Shown: piece after piece, positions 52,501 through 62,786 of the stretch
Position numbering within the stretch: the stretch's first letter is position 1
Layout: each line of letters begins with the position of its first letter
From: Rhopalosiphum padi
Lineage: Eukaryota; Arthropoda; Insecta; Hemiptera; Aphididae
NCBI RefSeq assembly: GCF_020882245.1
Contig: NW_026869996.1
Span: 6,170,602 to 6,234,601, forward strand
Direction: 5' to 3'
DNA: 64,000 nucleotides
Made by a program: the position numbers and the translations under genes
The notes under the pieces: model-generated
Seen by the model: the letters and a program-made list of their open reading frames with translations, nothing else
Database searches by the model: none
What the model was told of the DNA's origin: nothing

Positions 52501-55480
52501 TTAGATTTTAAGTTAATAACACCATAGGTGCACCAGAAAACGTAATTTAACGTTCTAGGGGTAAAATATTTCAATTTCCGCTCAGATTTAAAATTCACCA
52601 TCTTCCCACTATAGTTAAATAAATGAAATTTTCACTTAAAATCTGCATGGTTTTATTAAATATACTTAAATACAATTTTTATATGTTAGATTTAAGTTAA
52701 TAAACCCATAGGTGCACCAGAAAACGTTATTTTACGTTCTAGGGGTAAAATATTTCAATTTCCGCTCAGATTTAGTAAATGACCCTCTTCCCACTACAAT
52801 TAAATAAATGAAATTTTCACTTAAAATCTGCATAGTTTTATTTAATATACTTAATTACAATTTTTATATGTTAGGTTTAAGTTAATAACCCCATAGGTAC
52901 ACCAGAAAACGTAATTTAACGTTCTAGGGGTAATATATTTCAATTTCCGCTCAGATTTAATAATTGACCCTTTTCCCACAACAATTAAATAAAAAAAAAA
53001 TTTTCACTTTAAAACTAAAGAGTTTTTTTATATATATTAAATTACAATTTTTAAATATTAGATTTAAGTTAATAAACCCATAGGTGCACCAGAAAACGTT
53101 ATTTTTACGTTCTAGGGGTAAAATATTTCAATTTCCGCTCAGATTTAGTAAATGACCCTCTTCCCACTACAATTAAATAAATGAAATTTTCACTTAAAAT
53201 CTGCATGGTTTTATTTAATATACTTAATTACAATTTTTATATGTTAGATTTAAGTTAATAACACCATAGGTGCACCAGAAAACGTAATTTAACGTTCTAG
53301 GGGTAAAATATTTCAATTCCGCTCAGATTTAATAATTGACCCTATTCCCACTACAATTAAATAAAAAAAATTTCACTTTAAAACTAAAGAGTTTTTTTAA
53401 ATATATTAAATTACAATTTTTAAATATTAGATTAAGTTAATAACCCCATAGGTGCACCAGAAAACGTAATTTAACGTTCTAGGGGTAAAATATGTCAATT
53501 TCCGCTCAGATTTAAAAATTCACCATCTTCCACTTTAGTAAAATAAATGAAATTTTCACTTAAAATCTGCATGGTTTTATTAAATATACTTAAATACAAT
53601 TTTTATATGTTAGATTTAAGTTAATAAACCCATAGGTGCACCAGAAAACGTTATTTTACGTTCTAGGGTTAAAATATTTCAATTTCCGCTCAGATTTAGT
53701 AAATGACCCTCTTCCCACTACAATTAATAAATTAAATTTTCACTTAAAATCTGCATGGTTTTATTAAATATACTTAAATACAATTTTTATATGTTAGATT
53801 TAAGTTAATAACGCCATAGGTACACCAGAAAACGTAATTTAACGTTCTAGGGGTAAAATATATCAATTTCCGCTCAGATTTAGTAAATGACCCTCTTCCC
53901 ACTACAATTAAATAAATTAAATTTTCACTTAAAATCTGCATAGTTTTATTTAATATACTTAATTACAATTTTTTATATGTTAGATTTAAGTTAATAACCC
54001 TATAGGTACACCAGAAAACGTAATTTAACGTTCTAGGGGTAAAATATATCAATTTCCGCTCAGATTTAATAATTGACCCTTTTCCCACAACAATTAAATA
54101 AAAAAAATTTTCACTTTAAAACTAAAGAGTTTTTTTAAATATATTAAATTACAATTTTTAAATATTAGATTTAAGTTAATAAACCCATAGGTGCACAAGA
54201 AAACGTTATTTTACGTTCTAGGGGTAAAATATTTAAATTTCCGCTCAGATTTAGTAAATGACCCCTCTTCCCACTACAATTAAATAAATGAAATTTTCAC
54301 TTAAAATCTGCATGGTTTTATTTAATATACTTAATTACAATTTTTATATGTTAGATTTAAGTTAATAACACCATAGGTGCACCAGAAAACGTAATTTAAC
54401 GTTCTAGGGGTAAAATATTTCAATTTCCGCTCAGATTTAATAATTGACCCTATTCCCACTACAATTAAATAAAAAAAATTTTCACTTTAAAACTAAAGAG
54501 TTTTTTTAAATATATTAAATTACAATTTTTAAATATTAGATTTAAGTTAATAACCCCATAGGTGCACCAGAAAACGTAATTTAACGTTCTAGGGGTAAAA
54601 TATATCAATTTCCGCTCAGATTTAGTAAATGACCCTCTTCCCACTACAATTAAATAAATTAAATTTTCACTTAAAATCTGCATAGTTTTATTTAATATAC
54701 TTAATTACAATTTTTATATGTTAGATTTAAGTTAATAACCCCATAGGTACACCAGAAAACGTAATTTAACGTTATAGGGGTAAAATATTTCAATTTCCGC
54801 TCAGATTTAATAATTGACCCTTTTCCACTACAATTAAATAAAAAAAATTTTCACTTAAAACTAAAGAGTTTTTTTAAATATATTAAATTACAATTTTTAA
54901 ATATTAGATTTAAGTTAATAAACCCATAGGTGCACAAGAAAACGTTATTTTACGTTCTAGGGGTAAAATATTTAAATTTCCGCTCAGAGTTAGTAAATGA
55001 CCCTCTTCCCACTACAATTAAATAAATTAAAATTTTCACTTAAAATCTGCATGGTTTTATTAAATATACTTAAATACAATTTTTATATGTTAGATTTAAG
55101 TTAATAACGCCATAGGTACACCAGAAAACGTAATTTAACGTTCTAGGGGTAAAATATATCAATTTCCGCTCAGATTAGTAAATGACCCCTCTTCCCACTA
55201 CAATTAAATAAATTAAATTTTCACTTAAAATCTGCATAGTTTTATTTAATATACTTAATTACAATTTTTATATGTTAGATTTAAGTTAATAACCCTATAG
55301 GTACACCAGAAAACGTAATTTAACGTTCTAGGGTAAAATATATCAATTTCCGCTCAGATTTAATAATTGACCCTTTTCCCACTACAATTAAATAAAAAAA
55401 TTTTCACTTTAAAACTAAAGAGTTTTTTTAAATATATTAAATTACAATTTTTAAATATTAGATTTAAGTTAATAACCCCA
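49530..55480. repeat. Long-range 54-monomer-offset repeat, copy 2
   Basis: The partner of 39545-45490. Three monomers at about 51770-52320 have been exchanged for others without changing the offset. Compared with copy 1, the part beyond about 51.7 kb carries many extra single-base homopolymer indels, such as A10 near 52992, ATTTTTACG near 53101 and TAGGGTAAAAT near 55330. Confidence 0.8.
51770..52320. repeat. Three-monomer replacement inside copy 2
   Basis: The units here begin GCACCTGAAAACATT, then a plain GCACCAG unit with CCCTATTCCC, then a CTAGTGG unit with AAAAATTGACCC. The matching units of copy 1 (about 41.79-42.33 kb) are AAAACCTAATTT, TAGGGTTAAAAT and CACCAAAAAACG types. The CTAGTGG unit matches one near 49.41 kb at 2,772 bp. 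The GCACCTG unit resembles those near 32.37 and 35.70 kb. Confidence 0.65.
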
Positions 55481-57950
55481 TAGGTGCACCAGAAAACGTT
55501 ATTTTACATTCTAGGGGTAAAATATTTAAATTTCCGCTCAGATTTAGTAAATGACCCTCTTCCCACTACAATTAAATAAATGAAATTTTCACTTAAAATC
55601 TGCATGGTTTTATTTAATATACTTAATTACAATTTTTATATGTTAGATTTAAGTTAATAACACCATAGGTGCACCAGAAAACGTAATTTAACGTTCTAGG
55701 GGTAAAATATTTCAATTTCCGCTCAGATTTAATAATTGACCCTATTCCCACTACAATTAAATAAAAAAAATTTTCACTTTAAAACTAAAGAGTTTTTTTA
55801 AATATATTAAATTACAATTTTTAAATATTAGATTTAAGTTAATAACCCCATAGGTGCACCAGAAAACCTAATTTAACGTTCTAGTGGTAAAATATTTCAA
55901 TTTCCGCTCAGATTTAAAAATTCACCATCTTCCCACTTTAGTTAAATAAATGAAATTTTCACTTAAAATCTGCATGGTTTTATTAAATATACTTAAATAC
56001 AATTTTTATATGTTAGATTTAAGTTAATAAACCCATAGGTGCACCAGAAAACGTTATTTTACGTTCTAGGGTTAAAATATTTCAATTTCCGCTCAGATTT
56101 AGTAAATGACCCTCTTCCCACTACAATTAAATAAATTAAATTTCACTTAAAATCTGCATAGTTTTATTTAATATACTTAATTACAATTTTTATATGTTAG
56201 GTTTAAGTTAATTACCCCATAGGTACACCAAAAAACGTAATTTAACTTTCTAGGGGTAAAATATTTCAATTTCCGCTCAGATTTAATAATTGACCCTTTT
56301 CCCACAACAATTAAATAAAAAAAAATTTTCACTTTAAAACTAAAGAGTTTTTTTAAATATATTAAATTACAATTTTTAAATATTAGATATAAGTTAATAA
56401 ACCCATAGGTGCACCAGAAAACGTTATTTTACGTTCTAGGGGTAAAATATTTCAATTTCCGCTCAGATTTAGTAAATGACCCTCTTCCCACTACAATTAA
56501 ATAAATGAAATTTTCACTTAAAATCTGCATGGTTTTATTTAATATACTTAATTACAATTTTTATATGTTAGATTTAAGTTAATAACACCATAGGTGCACC
56601 AGAAAACGTAATTTAACGTTCTAGGGGTAAAATATTTCAATTTCCGCTCAGATTTAAAAATTCACCATCTTCCCACTATAGTTAAATAAATGAAATTTTC
56701 ACTTAAAATCTGCATGGTTTTATTAAATATACTTAAATACAATTTTTATATGTTAGATTTAAGTTAATAAAACCCATAGGTGCACCAGAAAACGTTATTT
56801 TACGTTCTAGGGGTAAAATATTTCAATTTCCGCTCAGATTTAGTAAATGACCCTCTTCCCACTACAATTAAATAAATGAAATTTTCACTTAAAATCTGCA
56901 TGGTTTTATTTAATATACTTAATTACAATTTTTATATGTTAGATTTAAGTTAATAACACCATAGGTGCACCAGAAAACGTAATTTAACGTTCTAGGGGTA
57001 AAATATTTCAATTTCCGCTCAGATTTAATAATTGACCCTATTCCCACTACAATTAAATAAAAAAAATTTTCACTTTAAAACTAAAGAGTTTTTTTAAATA
57101 TATTAAATTACAATTTTTAAATATTAGATTTAAGTTAATAACCCCATAGGTGCACCAGAAAACGTAATTTAACGTTCTAGGGGTAAAATATGTCAATTTC
57201 CGCTCAGATTTAAAAATTCACCATCTTCCACTTTAGTAAAATAAATGAAATTTTCACTTAAAATCTGCATGGTTTTATTAAATATACTTAAATACAATTT
57301 TTATATGTTAGATTTAAGTTAATAAACCCATAGGTGCACCAGAAAACGTTATTTTACGTTCTAGGGTTAAAATATTTCAATTTCCGCTCAGATTTAGTAA
57401 ATGACCCTCTTCTCACTACAATTAATAAATTAAATTTTCACTTAAAATCTGCATGGTTTTATTAAATATACTTAAATACAATTTTTATATGTTAGATTTA
57501 AGTTAATAACGCCATAGGTACACCAGAAAACGTAATTTAACGTTCTAGGGGTAAAATATATCAATTTTCCGCTCAGATTTAGTAAATGACCCTCTTCCAC
57601 TACAATTAAATAAATTAAATTTTCACTTAAAATCTGCATAGTTTTATTTAATATACTTAATTACAATTTTTATATGTTAGATTTAAGTAATAACCCTATA
57701 GGTACACCAGAAAACGTAATTTAACGTTCTAGGGGTAAAAATATATCAATTTCCGCTCAGATTTAATAATTGACCCTTTTCCCACAACAATTAAATAAAA
57801 AAAATTTTCACTTTAAAACTAAAGAGTTTTTTTAAATATATTAAATTACAATTTTTAAATATTAGATTTAAGTTAATAAACCCATAGGTGCACAAGAAAA
57901 CGTTATTTTACGTTCTAGGGGTAAAATATTTAAATTTCCGCTCAGATTTA
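55481..57950. repeat. 15-monomer HOR copy with two units deleted
   Basis: The order follows 41.43-43.9 kb: ACATTCTAGG at 55508, AAAACCTAATTT near 55865, CACCAAAAAACG near 56227, AGATATAAG at 56389, ACGCC at 57511. The offset falls from 14,053 to 13,683 bp at about 56.87 kb because two monomers, including the TAATAT unit, are missing. The last monomer, with CACAAGAAAAC, breaks off at the gap. Confidence 0.75.
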
Positions 57951-58450
57951 NNNNNNNNNNNNNNNNNNNNNNNNNNNNNNNNNNNNNNNNNNNNNNNNNN
58001 NNNNNNNNNNNNNNNNNNNNNNNNNNNNNNNNNNNNNNNNNNNNNNNNNNNNNNNNNNNNNNNNNNNNNNNNNNNNNNNNNNNNNNNNNNNNNNNNNNNN
58101 NNNNNNNNNNNNNNNNNNNNNNNNNNNNNNNNNNNNNNNNNNNNNNNNNNNNNNNNNNNNNNNNNNNNNNNNNNNNNNNNNNNNNNNNNNNNNNNNNNNN
58201 NNNNNNNNNNNNNNNNNNNNNNNNNNNNNNNNNNNNNNNNNNNNNNNNNNNNNNNNNNNNNNNNNNNNNNNNNNNNNNNNNNNNNNNNNNNNNNNNNNNN
58301 NNNNNNNNNNNNNNNNNNNNNNNNNNNNNNNNNNNNNNNNNNNNNNNNNNNNNNNNNNNNNNNNNNNNNNNNNNNNNNNNNNNNNNNNNNNNNNNNNNNN
58401 NNNNNNNNNNNNNNNNNNNNNNNNNNNNNNNNNNNNNNNNNNNNNNNNNN
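57951..58450. other. Assembly gap of exactly 500 N
   Basis: A run of 500 N, a round number typical of a scaffolding gap placeholder. Both flanks are the same satellite. The last monomer on the left starts at about 57880, and the first on the right would start at about 58434. That is 554 bp, or three monomers less 1 bp, so the flanks are almost in register. The true missing length could be any number of monomers. Confidence 0.97.
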
Positions 58451-61400
58451 TAAACGTAATTTTACGTTCTAGGGGTAAAATATTTCAATTTCCGCTCAGA
58501 TTTAATAATTGACCCTTTTCCCACTAAAATAAAATAAAATAAATTTGCACTTTAAAACTAAAGATTTTTTTTAAATATATTAAATTACAATTTTTAAATA
58601 TTAGATTTAGGTTAATAACACCATAGGTGCACCAGAAAACGTTATTTTACGTTCTAGGGGTAAAATATTTCAATTTCCGCTCAGATTTAAAAATTCACCA
58701 TCTTCCCACTTTAGTTAAATAAATGAAATTTTCACTTAAAATCTGCATGGTTTTATTAAATATACTTAAATACAATTTTTATATGTTAGATTTAAGTTAA
58801 TAACCCCATAGGTACACCAGAAAACGTAATTTAACGTTCTAGGGGTAAAATATATCAATTTCCGCTCAGATTTAATAATTGACCCTTTTCCCACTACAAT
58901 TAAATAAAAAAAATTTTCACTTTAAAACTAAAGAGTTTTTTTAAATATATTAAATTACAATTTTTAAATATTAGATTTAGGTTAATAACACCATAGGTAC
59001 ACCAGAAAACGTAATTTAACGTTCTAGGGGTAAAATATATCAATTTCCGCTCAGATTTAATAATTGACCCTTTTCCCACTACAATTAAATAAAACAAAAT
59101 TTTCACTTTAAAACTAAAGAGTTTTTTAAATATATTAAATTACAATTTTTAAATATTAGATTTAAGTTAATAACCCCATAGGTGCACCAGAAAACGTAAT
59201 TTTACGTTCTAGGGGTAAAATATTTCAATTTCCGCTCAGATTTAATAATTGACCCTTTTCCCACTAAAATAAAATAAAATAAATTTGCACTTTAAAACTA
59301 AAGATTTTTTTTAAATATATTAAATTACAATTTTTAAATATTAGATTTAGGTTAATAACACCATAGGTGCACCAGAAAACGTTATTTTACGTTCTAGGGG
59401 TAAAATATTTCAATTTCCGCTCAAATTTAAAAATTCACCATCTTCCCACTTTAGTTAAATAAATGAAATTTTCAATTAAAATCTGCATGGTTTTATTAAA
59501 TTTACTTAAATACAATTTTAAAATATTAGATTTAAGTTAATAACCCCATAGGTGCACCAGAAAACATTATTTTACGTTCTAGGGGTAAAATATTTCAACT
59601 TCCGCTCAGATTTAATAATTGACCCTTTTCCCACAACAATTAAATAAAAAAAATTTTCACTTTAAAACTAAAGAGTTTTTTTAAATATATTCAATTGCAA
59701 TTTTTAAATATTAGATTAAAGTTAATAACCCCATAGGTGCACCAGAAAACGTAATTTTACGTTCTAGGGGTAAAATATTTCAATTTCCGCTCAGATTTAA
59801 TAATTGACCCTTTTCCCACTAAAATAAAATAAAATAAATTTGCACTTTAAAACTAAAGATTTTTTTTAAATATATTAAATTACAATTTTTAAATATTAGA
59901 TTTAGGTTAATAACACCATAGGTGCACCAGAAAACGTTATTTTACGTTCTAGGGGTAAAATATTTCAATTTCCGCTCAAATTTAAAAATTCACCATCTAC
60001 CCACTTTAGTTAAATAAATGAAATTTTCAATTAAAATCTGCATGGTTTTATTAAATTTACTTAAATACAATTTTTATATGTTAGATTTAAGTTAATAACC
60101 CCATAGGTGCACCAGAAAACGTAATTTAACGTTCTAGGGGTAAAATATTTCAATTTCCGTTCAGATTTAAAAATTCACCATCTTCCCACTTTAGTTAAAT
60201 AAATGAAATTTTCACTTAAAATCTGCATGGTTTTATTAAATATACTTAAATACAATTTTTATATGTTAGATTTAAGTTAATAACCCCATAGGTACACCAG
60301 AAAACGTAATTTAACGTTCTAGGGGTAAAATATATCAATTTCCGCTCAGATTTAATAATTGACCCTTTTCCCACTACAATTAAATAAAAAAAATTTTCAC
60401 TTTAAAACTAAAGAGTTTTTTTAAATATATTAAATTACAATTTTTAAATATTAGATTTAGGTTAATAACACCATAGGTACACCAGAAAACGTAATTTAAC
60501 GTTCTAGGGGTAAAATATATCAATTTCCGCTCAGATTTAATAATTGACCCTTTTCCCACTACAATTAAATAAAACAAAATTTTCACTTTAAAACTAAAGA
60601 GTTTTTTTAAATATATTAAATTACAATTTTTAAATATTAGATTTAAGTTAATAACCCCATAGGTGCACCAGAAAACGTAATTTAACGTTCTAGGGGTAAA
60701 ATATTTCAATTTCCGCTCAGATTTAATAATTGACCCTTTTCCCACTACAATTAAATAAAAAAAATTTTCACTTTAAAACTAAAGAGTTTTTTTAAATATA
60801 TTCAATTACAATTTTTAAATATTAGATTAAAGTTAATAACCCCATAGGTGCACCAGAAAACGTAATTTTACGTTCTAGGGGTAAAATATTTCAATTTCCG
60901 CTCAGATTTAATAATTGACCCTTTTCCCACTAAAATAAAATAAAATAAATTTGCACTTTAAAACTAAAGATTTTTTTTAAATATATTAAATTACAATTTT
61001 TAAATATTAGATTTAGGTTAATAACACCATAGGTGCACCAGAAAACGTTATTTTACGTTCTAGGGGTAAAATATTTCAATTTCCGCTCAAATTTAAAAAT
61101 TCACCATCTTCCCACTAAAATAAAATAAAATAAATTTGCACTTTAAAACTAAAGATTTTTTTTAAATATATTAAATTACAATTTTTAAATATTAGATTTA
61201 GGTTAATAACACCATAGGTGCACCAGAAAACGTTATTTTACGTTCTAGGGGTAAAATATTTCAATTTCCGTTCAGATTTAAAAATTCACCATCTTCCCAC
61301 TTTAGTTAAATAAATGAAATTTTCACTTAAAATCTGCATGGTTTTATTAAATATACTTAAATACAATTTTTATATGTTAGATTTAAGTTAATAACCCCAT

Positions 61401-61490
61401 AGGTACACCAGAAAACGTAATTTAACGTTCTAGGGGTAAAATATATCAATTTCCGCTCAGATTTAATAATTGACCCTTTTCCCACTACAA
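58451..61490. repeat. 7-monomer HOR region, rearranged copies
   Basis: The first units after the gap match those starting near 62.34 kb at offset 3,887 bp, three 1,296-bp periods. Within this stretch the L-L pair starting at 58.9 kb recurs at 60.38 kb (1,480 bp, eight units) and at 61.49 kb (2,591 bp, fourteen units), so the middle copy is rearranged. A K/P chimera lies at about 61.11 kb. CAATTTTAAAATATTAG (near 59512) joins a K front to an L tail. Confidence 0.75.
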
Positions 61491-62786
61491 TTAAATAAAA
61501 AAAATTTTCACTTTAAAACTAAAGAGTTTTTTTAAATATATTAAATTACAATTTTTAAATATTAGATTTAGGTTAATAACACCATAGGTACACCAGAAAA
61601 CGTAATTTAACGTTCTAGGGGTAAAATATATCAATTTCCGCTCAGATTTAATAATTGACCCTTTTCCCACTACAATTAAATAAAACAAAATTTTCACTTT
61701 AAAACTAAAGAGTTTTTTTAAATATATTAAATTACAATTTTTAAATATTAGATTTAAGTTAATAACCCCATAGGTGCACCAGAAAACGTAATTTTACGTT
61801 CTAGGGGTAAAATATTTCAATTTCCGCTCAGATTTAATAATTGACCCTTTTCCCACTAAAATAAAATAAAATAAATTTGCACTTTAAAACTAAAGATTTT
61901 TTTTAAATATATTAAATTACAATTTTTAAATATTAGATTTAGGTTAATAACACCATAGGTGCACCAGAAAACGTTATTTTACGTTCTAGGGGTAAAATAT
62001 TTCAATTTCCACTCAAATTTAAAAATTCACCATCTTCCCACTTTAGTTAAATAAATGAAATTTTCAATTAAAATCTGCATGGTTTTATTAAATTTACTTA
62101 AATACAATTTTAAAATATTAGATTTAAGTTAATAACCCCATAGGTGCACCAGAAAACATTATTTTACGTTCTAGGGGTAAAATATTTCAACTTCCGCTCA
62201 GATTTAATAATTGACCCTTTTCCCACAACAATTAAATAAAAAAAATTTTCACTTTAAAACTAAAGAGTTTTTTTAAATATATTCAATTGCAATTTTTAAA
62301 TATTAGATTAAAGTTAATAACCCCATAGGTGCACCAGAAAACGTAATTTTACGTTCTAGGGGTAAAATATTTCAATTTCCGCTCAGATTTAATAATTGAC
62401 CCTTTTCCCACTAAAATAAAATAAAATAAATTTGCACTTTAAAACTAAAGATTTTTTTTAAATATATTAAATTACAATTTTTAAATATTAGATTTAGGTT
62501 AATAACACCATAGGTGCACCAGAAAACGTTATTTTACGTTCTAGGGGTAAAATATTTCAATTTCCGCTCAGATTTAAAAATTCACCATCTTCCCACTTTA
62601 GTTAAATAAATGAAATTTTCACTTAAAATCTGCATGGTTTTATTAAATATACTTAAATACAATTTTTATATGTTAGATTTAAGTTAATAACCCCATAGGT
62701 ACACCAGAAAACGTAATTTAACGTTCTAGGGGTAAAATATATCAATTTCCGCTCAGATTTAATAATTGACCCTTTTCCCACTACAA
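61491..62786. repeat. 7-monomer HOR, copy 1, 1,296 bp
   Basis: Seven monomers that recur immediately downstream at 1,296 bp. Anchors are the AAAACAAAATTTT 186-bp L unit, GTAATTTTACG, the K/L join AATTTTAAAATATT (62107, 63403), CAACTTCCGC and ATTCAATTGCAATT (62281, 63577). One private CpG change, TTTCCACTCAAAT, lies near 62008. Confidence 0.85.

Larger units (their letters stand above)
1..57950. repeat. 185-bp satellite array, left segment
   Basis: The landmark CCATAGG recurs from the first base up to the gap, with successive C-runs at 2, 187, 372, 557, 742, 927, 1112, 1297, 1482 and 1667, exactly 185 bp apart. Later spacings are 184-186 bp because of single-base indels. Every copy runs in the same orientation. 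No stretch of unrelated sequence was found between copies, so there are about 313 contiguous monomers. The unit length, low G+C and nested higher-order structure are those of eukaryotic centromeric or heterochromatic satellites. That location is an inference, and the family was not recognised. Confidence 0.97.

Noticed and set aside
57888..58472. Plus-strand 194-codon ORF
   Set aside because: Most of it is the N gap. The coding appearance comes only from the absence of readable stop codons in N.
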